Source: Lingula anatina (lineage: Eukaryota; Brachiopoda; Lingulata; Lingulida; Lingulidae). From it: a stretch of DNA of 64,000 bases. Below, piece by piece: positions 15,001 to 27,007 of this stretch; within the stretch, counting starts at the first letter, position 1; each line of letters starts with the position of its first letter. The DNA lies in assembly GCF_001039355.2 (NCBI RefSeq), contig NW_019775388.1, positions 268,861-332,860 of the forward strand. Direction: 5' to 3'. Made by a program: the position numbers and the translations under genes. Below the pieces are notes generated by a model, which saw only the letters and a program-made list of their open reading frames with translations, was not told the origin of the DNA and ran no database searches.

Positions 15001-18000
15001 CACATTAAGTAGGCAGTAGTTCTCACCTGTATTCAAAATAGCTGCAAACAATTTCATGCTCCTGACATTGACATCAGCTAAATTTCTAAAGTAGATGGTG
15101 TCCTGAAGCTAGTCATTCTTTTCTTTTCTTTCTTTCTTGCATTTTTATTCTGCTTCAGTAAATACATAATTAATGGTAACATTGTCTATATTTTCCAGGA
15201 TAGTATAAACTATCCCAACCAGCAGAAAATGATGTTTGCTTTGCATAAAGAATTCTTGAAGATCAATAAAGTTATCAAGAAGGAGGATGGGACTCTGCCA
15301 GATTTTTGGCTAGAATTATTCAGACAATGGCTGCTTGGTAAGAAAATTTTAAACACTGATGGATTTATCAGTTTTAACCGTAAATTTTTTTCTGTGGGAT
15401 TCATTTTATTCATTTATTTTTTGTAGCATTCTTTACTATATCATTTGTCTTTGTCATTATGTTGAATGTAAACATTTTCACCCTGTGCATCATTCAAAGT
15501 TTGGTTTGATCAGATGTCTAATTTTTAAAAGAAATGTGGCAGTAGCATGTAAGGCAACTTAAGGTATCCATGCACCATTTGCATAAGGAAAAGCAGCATG
15601 AGGGAATTTCAGTCATCCCAGTCTTTTTATATATGATACACATATCGGGTGTCAAAATTAACTGACTTGCTGACAAAGATGTAATATGTTTAAACTTGAG
15701 GAATAAAATTATGGTGACAGTTATTCTCCAAATAAATGAAAAACAGTACTAGTATGAAGTGGTTCAAAAATTTTTATGAGAAAAAATTGAATAGTCAGCA
15801 ATGTCAGCCACACACGAAGCAATTTGTAAGAAACTGTATCTGTGGGTTTGAGAGTGACTTTGACTTGAGTGCTCCCTAATGGGCTACCAATTTCCCTGTA
15901 TTCTGTTTGGTCAAGCAGCTGTGGCAGATGAAACCATTAGATGTGTGCCACTTAAGTTTCTGACAGTTCAGGTACACATGACTTTGTGTACACCTTGGGA
16001 TCTGCACAACCAAGTTCTTACAGTGAATTGTTGGGGTACTCAAACATTTTCATTATTTGTCTGCATTCAGCCGCTTGTTATCTTAAAAATTGAACTTTCT
16101 CAATGAGAGTCAATCGTTAGAATAGTTTTGCATAGTTGTACATTAAAGTATCTTTTTGTTTCTGCTATTCACACTATTAAGAAATGTGAGACCACACACT
16201 AAGTTCAAATTCCATGCTTCCATTCAAGTTCCCCAAGTGATTGCCATTTTGGCATGGTGCTTACAAGGCACAGTGCACTTTCTGCACTTTTTTTCTTCAT
16301 CTCCATAGTAATACAGTGGAACTTAACCAGTCGGGAGTAGACTGGTTTAAAGCATGAATGAAAAAGTGTGTAAGACTGGGCTTTGTATACTAATAACACT
16401 GGAGCAGAAATGCTGGGGAAAAAAAAAAAGGCCACCTTAGGTTTAACTCAAAGCAAGTTCTTTTTTGCCACAAATTATGTATTTTTAGTTTTATTTACAC
16501 CATCTACTAAAAGAAAAACTTGGAGCAAAAGTAGTTGAAATTGATTTTGTTGGAATTGGGGGTTTTCATTTCTTAGAAATAACACATGCTTGCATTGTTT
16601 GGCAACATATTGCTTTTCTCAAAAATTAGTTTATCATATCACATAGCAACTTTTGGGTCACACCTTAAACAAGAACAGAGAACAGAAGTTCTTAAAGCGG
16701 GCGTGTTGTTTGACACATTTCAATCACGCCCTATTGTTATCAAGACCTGGCAATTAAGAACTGATGAAAAAAATAGAGAAGTCAAATTTAGGCAGTAACA
16801 AAGTCTTGGTGTAAGATGGGAGGGGCTTCGTTCAATGTTTTCACTTACAGTGTTATTTGAATAACACATATTTCAAATATTTAGGAGAACATTTCAGTAA
16901 GATAAGATTGAAACCATTAACTTTCTATCTAAAAATAAAGTATTTTGAAGAACCCATCTTGCTAAGTTTCCAGTCAGTTAAAATATTTATGGAATCATTT
17001 CACTGAGATAAACTTGAAACAATTTATTTCCTATCTAAAAATAATGTATTGAAAAAACAAAGTTGTTTTAGTTCCAGTCAGCAGAAATGTTTTTGGACTG
17101 TTCATTGATACAGGGGATGGGTTTTTAAGTATCAAAAAAAGTTTTTAAAAAAGTATTTTAGGACAGTTAGGTACAATTTAAGTAGGATTAGGATGCACAG
17201 GTTATGAGAACATGTTCAAGAAATTTGTTGTGAAGGAAGAAGTGGGCATTTTTAATGATTTGTTTTATGAGGTAACTTGGGTATGTTTTGCTTTGGCCTA
17301 ATGAACTTGTCACCAAATTCATGGTATATTAGAAGATTTTTTAAAGTGTTTAGTTTTTTCAATTACCAAGGGAGAAATGAAATTGATTGGTTATTACTTA
17401 AACATAGATTGTACTTTGATGAGGAAAAGTATGATTTATCTTTAAACTTTATCATACAAACTGTAGCATAGTAAACCCTTACTCTTTGTAGATTTACAGC
17501 TGGCATTTGATCAAGACTGGAGTAGTGGCTGCATTACCACAGATGGCTGGTTTGCAAACTCCACAGAGGAAGGCAGATTAGGATATTTGTTACTGATACA
17601 GACAGGGGATGTGGATGACCCATACAGGAAAGAACAGGTAAGACATGTTTTCACTCTTAAATATTTTTGTGTGCAGGGAACCATGTTTTCTGCAATACTG
17701 GAAATAACATACAGAATAGACTACAATGTGTTGTTTATGAAATAAAATCTAATGAAGAAAGAAAAAGAAATAATATTGTGTACTTGTTGTTTTTAGGCTG
17801 CCACTAGCAGACTTGTAAATGATCAAGGCATTATCAACCCTCAAGCTTTCTACAATTACCTTACTGCCTGGGTTACCAATGATGCCTTGGCCTATGATGC
17901 ATCTATGGCAGAGATCAAACCTGAACCTCAGCACTGGGTCTACGATCCTTCAGACCAGATGGAACTGAGAAGTATGTAATAAATTAATTAAATGCTTGTA

Positions 18001-21000
18001 ATGTTTACTGGTACAAATATATGTAAAATTTGACCGTATTTGGTTTTTAAGATAAAGAGATGGTAAGATTTGACCATATTTGGTGTTTAAGGTACACATA
18101 TAAAAAGGTGTTGTTAACCCATTTGTAAGGCATGAAAGAAAAGGCACACACAGAGAAAGATTAAAAAATTGATGATAACTAACCTTATTTTATTTTCTTT
18201 TACAGTTCCCAAAGCCCAAGCCATTTTGTACAGTCAAATGCCTTTTTACTTGAACAACATGGTGGACAATCAAGATGTCATAGCCACCATTGAGGAAATT
18301 CGTAAAATTTGTGACTCTTACACAAACAATGGACTAGCAGTTTACCCATCAGGAATACCATTTACATTCTGGGAGCAGTATTTGCATCTTCGTTTCTACC
18401 TCTTATTGGCTCTGATCTGTGTCCTGGGGGTAACTTTTCTGGTGATCACCCTGGTTTTGATGAACCCCTGGGCAGGATTTATGGTGGTAAGATAATATTA
18501 AGTGTAGAAGACAATATTTATAATATTTACTGTATTGCTAGACTTATGTTTCACAAGCAGACAAACATTATGTAACCACGCACTGCTGGAGGATGTAGGT
18601 TTAAAACATACACATATATCTCAATATCAATGCTGAGATGGGATGTGATAGCTTTGGTCACTGCAGTAACCCAGACTGGCAGTCTAGTCTTGTCTTGTGA
18701 CCTAACATCCAGCTCACTTGATAAATACCACACAGCACATGACTCTCCACAGTACTGATCTAGACCTCTTTTCATGAGGAGACCACTTGATTGGTTATTT
18801 ATGCATGGGCATGAAGTCAAAAGTGATCCACTTGGGTGGGACTCCTGTGTGTCATCTGTTAAGTCCAGGGCTTATACAAAAACGCTCAGCACATTAAGTC
18901 ATGTTGGTTTGATTTGATTTGTTAGGGAATCGTCGTTGCATGATAAAGAAGCAATATTGGAATTGTTCTTAACAAAAGAGAAATAGATATTATGTAATAG
19001 ATACTTTTAAAAGCATAAAAGTAAAACTTATTTATACCATACCAGTTAGCAGTGTGACAATATGACTGATGTCCATGGGCATTCCTCACTAGCAGGATTA
19101 AGTACAGTTTTGTCCTGTTGAAAAAGTAGTTGACATGCACACTTGTCACTAATGGATAGCATAATGTGTTCTCACTGCGAGTTAATATATTGTGTGTGGT
19201 CCCATGTCAAAGCCGCAGTCACTGGTCAGTTCAAAAAGTAGTTCTCACTGGGAGAGATGACCCCAGGCTGACCACAGGGTTAGCACTATGGTAGACCACC
19301 AGCCATTTGTGCCAGACTGGATTTTGCTTTTTTTTTTAAATGAAAAGTATCAAATTATTAAAAACCCACTAAGTGATGGTAATTTGGTCACACCAAAATG
19401 CTGTTGTCTCAGCAGGCCAACTCATTCCTCAACCTTGCCATCCTCGACCACACACATTGGTTAGTTTCCTTGTCTCATATGTGCTGCCATCTTGTCATAT
19501 GCCACACAAACTGAGAGCTTGAATGAAAAGAAAATTAAATATAATATGACACTTTGTGCTCCGTATTTACTTTGCTCAGCAAAAAAAAAATTAGTCAAAA
19601 GTTTAAAAAATGGATTATCATCTGAGATATGTTAAATTGAAGAAAAGACATTGAATATGCCTTTCCCTTTATATAATGTATATGATACAATTTTTAGATG
19701 TTTCTGGATTTTTCAGGTGATGGTGCTGGCCATGATAGTAGTGGAACTTTTTGGTTTCATGGGTCTGATTGGAATCAAGCTCAGTGCCATCCCTGCTGTC
19801 ATTCTCATTGTGTCGGTGGGCATTGGAGTGGAGTTCACTGTGCACATATGTGTGGTAAGTTTACTGACTTTATATTAACACAATTGAATAGAAAACAGGT
19901 GATTATAAAGTTAAACATTTTTATAAGTATATATTGTGGTCTCTATGCTCATGTTGCATCTGTTTTTTTGCAGTATGATGAATAAATTTTGTTAAATTAA
20001 TTTATAAATCCAATCTACATAAAAGAGTCATTGTATTTTTAGGGTTTCATCACTGCCATAGGAAGCCGTAACCGGCGTATGCGTATTGCATTGGAGCATA
20101 TGTTTGCACCAGTGATTCATGGGGCCATATCTACTCTGCTGGGTGTGGCCATGTTGGTGGGATCAGAGTTTGACTTCATTGTTAGGTGAGTGGAGAACTG
20201 GGGGCAGGAGAGACAAAGTTTTGTGCTTTAGATTTGATAGGAGTTCACTTCTGTATGTTTAAAAGAAGTGAGTGTGAATAAATTCATGTGTCCTAGAGTT
20301 CATGCTGTTGAATTAAGAAAAATATCATGGTAAATATGTAAAAGGAAGTTATCACCTGCATCAAGGTTTTAACTAAAAGAATGTCGAATGTGATAGACCT
20401 TTTGTATGTGGTGTTGTTCTCCAATGTAAGCTAGTCTATTTTGGAGTGAAAAGGTGATAACCACACGATGCTGTAGTTATTAGAGCAGAAAGAGACCACC
20501 CAGGCAGGAGTGTGTTGTGTTCAGGTGATAAAAAAAGAACTGCAGTTTATGATCTGTTTTATGTGAACCATGCAGGCGTACCTCATCTTTAAAATTGTTG
20601 AAGTTCATAGTTCAAAGCTCATTTTATAACTTCAGGTTTGGGTAAACCTGCCACAATCTTTTTTGTCATTTTTATGAGCACGCATATTTTTTATGTCATC
20701 TCCCAGCTGCGAATCTTTGGGAGGTTGTCATATTTTATAGTAGTTAAAACTGCACCCAGATTTTGCTGCATCCTGGACATTAAGCAAATAATAATTTATC
20801 ACTTGGTGAAACACACTGACAAGTGTTATTTGCTCAGTACAGGAATTTTAAGAATTGAGGAGAAATTTTAAAAATGGGTGATTCAAAATATGTAAAAACT
20901 TTGTGTTTGCTGGCAACTTGTAATTTTTAGTATTAAAGTTTAACACTTAGGAATAAATAACTTGAAGAAAAGATGGAACAGGTATTGTTGTACTTAGATA

Positions 21001-23704
21001 TGACATATTTTACATAACAGATAGTATGATGCATTTTATTGAAGCCATTACGAAAGTAATGATAAGTAATATGGCACTGGTAGCAAATACGTTGAAGGGG
21101 TTCTGTTGATTTTGTATTTATGCGATAAAAAGTTCAACAGTCTTCCTATATTCATCTCAGATTTGCCAAAGAAAGCAGTGGGTTGCTAGGTGCATTTATT
21201 TAGATCCAAGGTATTTTATTGAGAGCAGACTTCTCAGATTATGTCTGCCAAGGTATCTTAGTGAGAGGACAATTATGTATAAAACTGCAAACAAAAAGAG
21301 ACTTAGGAACATGCCAGTTAAAGGTGTGTGTTTGTGACGAAAATCTGGGAAATTTATGACAACAGTAGATTGACTGAAGCCACAAAACTTCCTGAAAGCC
21401 ACAAAGCTGGTACTGTTTAGGAATTAGTGCAGTAGACTCTGTTTATTACCACCAAATATGCTGGAGCTGGAGCATAAGCTTGCTGTCATTAGTAAATACA
21501 TATATAGTGTAAATTCTGCTGCAGTAGCTGAGAGCTGGATTTTTCTGGTGTTTATGTTGCATGTTTTCTGATGAGCTGGGCTGTGTATAGTGTTCTGTGT
21601 GGTCTGTGCTGGTGAGATAGGCAGTAGTGCCAGCTACACAAATAAACCCCAGAGGTCAGCAAAAATGGAGGGAGAGGGTATGGCGAGCATCAGTGTCAGC
21701 TGATGTTTAGACAAGTGGTAATACTAGATTTCTGCTTATAGTAGTGGATGTTTTTGCAAGCTTGGTTATGGGTACTTAAGTCCCAATGGAAACTAAACTT
21801 GGCCAGGACCAAGACTTTTCCAATGTATTTATTAAATATACAGAGGAAGGGCCTTTACTTTTATGAAATGTCACACACTGGGGTATAGGGCATCAATCCA
21901 CACCTAGAGCTCTATATGGAGAGGTAGTAAAATTCACTTAAAACTGCACCCTTTGCCACAATGAGGAGTTTCAAGATCATTGAAAAAACTGCTGCTTTTA
22001 TACAGTCAAGAATAGGCACCCAAATAAAACAATTTAAAATGAAAAATGTCACATCTGCAGGGAGGCTTGATTTGCTGAAGATGTACAGAGCTGGCACCTT
22101 ATATAATAAAAGTGCCAGGGGATTTCATTACAACATCAGGCATTTAACATATTTCAACAGGACAGTTACATTCTTTTTTGTTGACCTCATTAAAAATAAA
22201 GAAACTATAGAAGTTGAGGAGACCCAATTATGATTGTATCCTTCATTATGATCTTTTTTGTTTCAGGTATTTTTTCAATGTGCTGACTGCGCTGGTTGTG
22301 CTAGGTGTGCTGAATGGACTGATATTGCTGCCAGTGCTGCTCTCAATATTTGGACCTAAGGGAGAGGTGAGAGGTTTTGAGTAATAATTTTAACAGTTGC
22401 CACTGCTTTTAAAATGTCAGTTCTACACAGTTATTTCACACATTTGACCTCGTGTCTTGTACAAATTGTGTTGATGTTAAAGAAAATGTGCAAAAATCCA
22501 TACCATGACAATTAAAGAATTTCCTGCAATATATAGCACAGTGCAGGGAGTTACTAAGAAAGAGCCTTTACAAATATTAAAAGTCATAGAGTTTAACTAT
22601 TTTGAACATTAGTTGGCAACTAATTTCACTTTGAATTTGTATTTTTAGGTTCAACCTAAAGACAATCCAGATAGATTATCCACCCCAACCCCAGAAGCCA
22701 CACCCCCACCCCAGCGTCCCCCTCGTGCCCTCAGTCGCAGGGTGTATCCAAGAATGCCTTCAGACATATCACTTACCACTATATCCGAAGAACCTACGCA
22801 GTATTCATCACATGAGATCATAGTTTCACCAGAAGTGGTTGTAGAGACGACCATTGGGGCAGATTCAGGGACCCCAGCTTCTTGTAGTAGTACTTCAAGT
22901 AGCAGTAGTAATAAAAATGTAAGTAGATAATATGGTGGATTGAAATGTAATTATTCTCAGACTTTCCATATTTATATTATGGTTCACTTTTATAATGTGG
23001 TAAGGAAAAATAGCTTGAATGGCAACATTTAACCACTGAGATCTCCATAGAGCTGAAGATATTTAGCATTTTCCTATCTATAAGAATGTTTGAAGTTGGA
23101 TGTATATTACGGTATGCTGTAAAACTAGATGTTCCATTGTTGAATTCCAGAACACTTCTTCATTACCCCAGTCTTCACAGGGTATCCGCCATGTCACTAC
23201 TGTGAGGACGAAAGCTACAGTAAAAGTAGAAGTACATCATCCTGTACCAGGTAAGCTACAGTAACAGCATTATCCAGTTACAGTGAAGGAACATCATAAC
23301 ACTGATACAATACCAACATTAAGCACTGGGTTAACTTATACTGCATTGTGCCCATTATTTGTTGGTTAGTTGCATTCAGTTTTACATCAAGGATGAAAAG
23401 TATAGCCATTTTCTCCTGTGTTAATGCAATAACTGTCTAAATTGTGTGATAAGGCATCCTGAATGGATAAATTAGGGAATGATATAGAGATGATGATTAA
23501 CAGTTCTGCCCCTTATAAGGAGTGTATTGTTATATAAAGGTGATTGTGATAAAGAATGATTATGGAAGGTGGGATAGGGATGTGTTAAGAAAAACCTTTT
23601 GTCATGTTTCAGGTACAGTAGACCAAGAACACAGTTACAAAAGTAAAAGAAGGAAGTTAAAGGAATTGGAAGGGTCAGATTCTGATTCAAGCAACAAGTC
23701 ATAA
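1441..23704 (+). CDS. ptch: Patched, Hedgehog receptor (5' end outside window)
   Basis: Twelve-pass membrane receptor of the RND family that binds Hedgehog and represses Smoothened by moving sterol. Coding exons: 1441-1627, 3203-3272, 3549-3649, 5235-5352, 5824-5916, 6084-6205, 7395-7542, 7748-7879, 8166-8324, 10028-10126, 11814-11939, 13298-13416, 13643-13845, 14109-14272, 14506-14679, 15199-15337, 17492-17637, 17797-17971, 18206-18486, 19717-19854, 20043-20185, 22267-22366, 22649-22918, 23151-23250, 23613-23704. All join in frame (1198 residues; the first exon starts with two bases of a split codon). The N-terminus and first membrane segment must lie upstream. Family motifs seen: [11 protein letters not shown]-like [12 protein letters not shown] in extracellular loop 1; sterol-sensing domain from 7748 to 13416; GLGVDD in TM4 and GIGVE in TM10 (the charged RND relay residues); [11 protein letters not shown] after TM7; NPW before TM9; EHMFAPV before TM11. 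The middle cytoplasmic loop has two PPxY motifs (PPVY, PPSY). The tail is short and ends in an acidic/serine stretch. Orthology is certain; the weakest point is only the unseen 5' end. Confidence 0.97.
1768..2025. mobile_element. 258-bp MITE, PIF/Harbinger-like (copy 1)
   Basis: Nearly complete foldback. The two arms (about 1768-1893 and 1899-2025) are inverted copies that include GATCACGGTCTGTGCCCTGA and CGTAATTACTGGCAG, with a tiny loop. Ends read GGTTTCATTCACATG and its inverted match CATGTGAACGAAGCC. It is flanked by TAA on both sides (1765-1767 and 2026-2028), the three-base TWA duplication typical of PIF/Harbinger transposons. It has no coding capacity and sits in a Patched intron. A longer relative with the same ends lies at 34448-34965. 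Confidence 0.85.
2762..2783. repeat. (CA)n microsatellite
   Basis: Eleven CA units in a Patched intron. Confidence 0.95.
5974..6044. repeat. (GT)n microsatellite
   Basis: About 35 uninterrupted GT units between two Patched exons, ending 39 bases before the acceptor at 6082-6083. Length variation here could affect the polypyrimidine region, though no effect is shown by the sequence. Confidence 0.97.
8325..10027 (+). other. Patched intron
   Basis: 1.7-kb intron between the exon ending in the TM3 region and the TM4 exon (GLGVDD). It contains moderately complex, less AT-rich stretches (about 8640-8980 and 9060-9380) that could be old interspersed repeats, but I could not define ends, tails or duplications. 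No coding support. Confidence 0.6.
10127..11813 (+). other. Patched intron
   Basis: 1.7-kb intron between the TM4 and TM5 exons. The longest open frame, on the minus strand at 10625-11023, has no recognisable family features and I treat it as chance. Nothing else was identified. Confidence 0.6.
15338..17491 (+). other. Patched intron with a degenerate tandem repeat
   Basis: 2.15-kb intron inside the second extracellular loop. Around 16870-17090 two diverged units of roughly 110-120 bp follow each other, both containing a 'TTGAAACnATTnAnTTnCTATCTAAAAATAA'-type block and a 'TTCCAGTCAG' block, which points to an old local duplication. No genes seen. Confidence 0.55.
18487..19716 (+). other. Patched intron
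   Basis: 1.2-kb intron between the TM8 exon and the TM9/TM10 exon. No gene, RNA or definable repeat was recognised. Confidence 0.55.
20186..22266 (+). other. Patched intron
   Basis: 2.1-kb intron separating the TM11 exon from the TM12 exon. Open frames at 20638-20871 and 21961-22233 show no family features and no matching splice sites. I see nothing functional. Confidence 0.55.
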
Positions 23705-24600
23705 CAGTAAGTAAGATTATTAAATGGAAGTCTTTAAGGACCAAAAAAACATTCAAGCACAGATTTAGAATCTGGAAAATAAAAAATCAGATAACCATTT
23801 TAAGAGAGTACATAGTTCTTGTTTCAATTTCCCTCCAAATTGACAGAGTCTGGCAGAGACGGGTTCCCCAGTGATGTTTATGTTTTCATGACTAATGAAA
23901 ACAAGACAGAACAAGCTCAGCTTGGTTGCAGTCGTGATTTCTATTACTTAAATGTCTTAGTAATTGTTATTACAAAATATTGGATGTCTTTCCAAAGCAT
24001 CTGTTCAAATAATGGAACATGTCTAGAGATGTGTCTAGAGATGTCCTGGGTTTATTTGCCTGGAAGCTAGATAAAGGTGTGAAAGTAACCTGTGCCTACA
24101 CACAAATTTAACATCTCCCAAGGCTAAAATGGTGTTAAGGATGTAGAATTATCAAGTGCATGTTGCCCTTTGAGTGACAGTTAAATGCATGGGAATTTTT
24201 ATTTATGTTTTAAAAAGCTTCACGTAAAAAGGGATAATCACAAACACCTTGTGAATCTTGATTAAATCCAACTGGATGATAGTAAAAAGATTTCCAGACA
24301 GATTTATAAGATTTTGTTTTGTTATTTCAGGTTGTTTGAGCAGCGTCTGATGTCACACCATCCATTTACCACTCTTTGGTGCTGGACCTCACAGTGAAAG
24401 CAATATTCTTTGTGTATGGACTTAATTTAATTTTTATATAGGTTGTTATGTGTAATTTAATGTCCTTGTTTTATACAGAAGTGTATATACACAGATGCTA
24501 TATATCTGTTTGTACAGTGTATTGTATTATGTAAGCTGAAAGAGGGCATCAGTTGTGTGTCAGCTGATTTAACTAGTTCCCAGGTACCAATACAGGAATG

Positions 24601-24745
24601 TAAAATACTCGTGTGTTAACTGTAATATACTCATGTGTATTAACTGTTACATACTGGTGTGTATTAACTGTTGCTTATTCATGTGAATTAAGTGTTAAAT
24701 ACTCAAGTGTGTATGTAGTGTTTCCACATTGTAAAATACTCATGT
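24601..24745 (+). repeat. degenerate minisatellite in Patched 3' UTR
   Basis: About four to five units of 28-31 bp built on ATACTCnTGTGTATTAACTG, each slightly different, followed by a last partial unit AAATACTCATGTATG. It lies in the transcribed 3' UTR. Confidence 0.75.
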
Positions 24746-25269
24746 ATGAAGTATCAAGTACTGTCAAATACTCAGTACTTTGAGGTTTATTGACCACTAA
24801 GTATTTATTTGTCAATGGGATATGAATAGGTAGCATGGTGAATGTTGCCATATTTTTATCTGGTCTCTTTTCATAGAGATTATTTTATTTTTGTTATATT
24901 TGTATAGTTTTCATAGATTCATAAGATTTAGTTTTACTTTATGGTACCAGTAGCATCATCATCATAGTTTTTTTTTACACATATTTTATGTCATAATATA
25001 AGTGGCTCGTCTTGAGTAATGCCACCCAGTGAGCCAGCTGCAGTGCTGCATTGTCAGTTTGACTAAGGTGTGGCTAAGACATGTTTTACATGTACATTAT
25101 ATTTTAAATGTATACTTATGTAAATTCAAACTGAAATCACCATTTTAATAATTAAGTCTTGTTGGCACATAGCCAACTCTGTGTGTAATATCACTTGTTG
25201 TATTATGAGCAGCACTGCCCTATGACAGTGTGTCCGGTTGGAGTAGATGGACCACCTTTGTGTTCACTG

Positions 25270-25351
25270 GGGGGCACCCATAGTTTAAGTAGAATGGGTT
25301 GTGCCTTGTTTTGATTAGGGGCACCCATATTTACGAGTAGAACGGGTTGTA
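25270..25351 (+). repeat. two-unit direct repeat in Patched 3' UTR
   Basis: A unit beginning GGGGCACCCATA and ending AGTAGAAnGGGTTGT occurs twice, about 48 bp apart. GGCACCCAT and ATGGGTTGTGCC can pair, so the first unit could form a short hairpin in RNA. Confidence 0.65.
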
Positions 25352-25793
25352 TTATTATTGTTGTTATTATTTATAGTATGAAATGTGTGGCTGATCACAC
25401 AGCTGCAATCAAACTCTGTAGTCAGTGAAACAAAGTTCTCTGTATTTGCATAAATTTTTTTTCAAATATTTTTATAGTTGCCTTCTATAGTTGATTTCAT
25501 GCCCCAAGATTTTACAGAAGAAAATTGAAAAACCTCCAGAATCCTTGTAATTACACTTTAATATATTTACATTGTGTACAAACTCTGAGACTGTGATAGC
25601 AGAAAGTCAGAATATGGAAAAAGTAATTATGCTAGTATTTTAGCCATGCAGATCACCAGACAGATGGTGTCACTTGCAGTTTGCCATCTTGTCTTAGGAT
25701 TTAGCATAACAAGTACTGGTGTAGGAGCAGAAGGTATTGGTTATGTGTTCACCCATCAATTCATTTTAACTATGCAAAAAAGACGAATGATAA

Positions 25794-25799
25794 AATAAA
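25794..25799 (+). terminator. poly(A) signal, Patched
   Basis: AATAAA about 2.1 kb after the stop codon, in an AT-rich context. It is the best candidate for the end of the transcript; not tested by any cDNA. Confidence 0.55.
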
Positions 25800-25815
25800 A
25801 ATATTTTATGAATAT

Positions 25816-26919
25816 GAAATGTTCTTAAGTTTCTTATTGTTTGTGGATATTTCACCATGTGAAACCTATGGCCCTGTAGGACAGGCTGTCAAGAGAACAT
25901 GGACTAATTAGAAGTTGTAAATACCCCTTTGCAGTTGCTATCGGTTTCTCTGGTAAAATAATAGAATAAGTGTGCACAAAAAGATTTGAATAGTACTTGG
26001 TCCTGGTTTCCCACCAAGTAAGTGTTTCTAAGCAAATAGTGATTAAGACAACTGTTACAGAAGCTTGCCAAGCCCTGCAGGGAAATCTCATTCTAAACTA
26101 TTGTCTGCCTTGTAAACACAGCAGTCTTATAATGAAGTGAAACATATACCATGTCACTGAACATCGCACTTTTTAACAACTTCCTCTTGAAGACTCTGCC
26201 TCAGCCCACCAAAGCAAAAAATAAAAAGAATTAAAATTGCACGTGAAGGGTGACATGGTGTATCTTGAGATTGACAGATTGAAGGCAACCATGGTTGCTC
26301 TTTTATCTAGAAAATGGAACAGCAATTCATTCAGAACATTTGAATTGTACGCTTTGAAAAAGAAGAAGGTTTTTATTGGACATAGGATAACATTTAAACA
26401 GATTTTTTGTTAAGACCAATTCAACAATTTTAACATGATTTCATGTTTGGTTATAAAGAATTGTTGGAATAAACCCTGTAAAAGGTTTCCCTGATCATGG
26501 CCGAAAGTGTGATACCATATTCTGACCTTTTTTTCTCTAAAACGAAACTTATCATTGTTATTGTACTATGGAAAAAGTTTTCACAAAAGCTTAATTCAAA
26601 CAGCGATCAGACAGTATGTAGTCATGTCATGAAAAATATTTAAGTCCTCTATTTTCAATTAAGAGAAGTATGGAAGAACAGGTTTTATGTACTGACATTT
26701 CACATAGCCTCCAATTATAAATAACTGAATCTTAAACACCAATGATACTATACGGAATTTTTGCAGCCTTAGTTTACCAAAATGACATTTATGCAACAGA
26801 CCATTTACCAATCTCAGAAAAAATGGAAATATCCTAGAATAAGTTTCTAAATATATATAATACATCTAGAACTGCAGACATCATCTTGAATGAGTACACA
26901 GAGTAAGTTCTTAGTGTCA
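25816..26919. other. intergenic region between convergent genes
   Basis: About 1.1 kb between the presumed 3' ends of Patched (+) and the oligopeptidase (-). AT-rich; no gene or repeat recognised. Confidence 0.55.
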
Positions 26920-26925
26920 TTTATT
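26920..26925 (-). terminator. poly(A) signal, oligopeptidase gene
   Basis: AATAAA on the minus strand, about 85 bp after the TGA stop at 27008-27010. This implies a very short 3' UTR. Confidence 0.55.
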
Positions 26926-27007
26926 GACTATTGTAGAAAATTCCTGTTCAGAGCCTTACAATCACTCCTGAAGGAAATCTATTGAGTCAGTTCCCAGCAT
27001 CGACACC

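Larger units (their letters stand above)
23705..25815 (+). other. Patched 3' UTR with a probable intron at 23707-24330
   Basis: Two bases after the TAA stop (23702-23704) there is a strong donor, GTAAGTAAG, from 23707. A matching acceptor, TTATTTCAG, ends at 24330. If both are used, the stop lies immediately before the junction, well inside the distance tolerated by nonsense-mediated decay. The remaining UTR is about 1.5 kb, AT-rich, with two short tandem repeats (24601-24745, 25270-25351) and a poly(A) signal near 25794. Confidence 0.6.
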
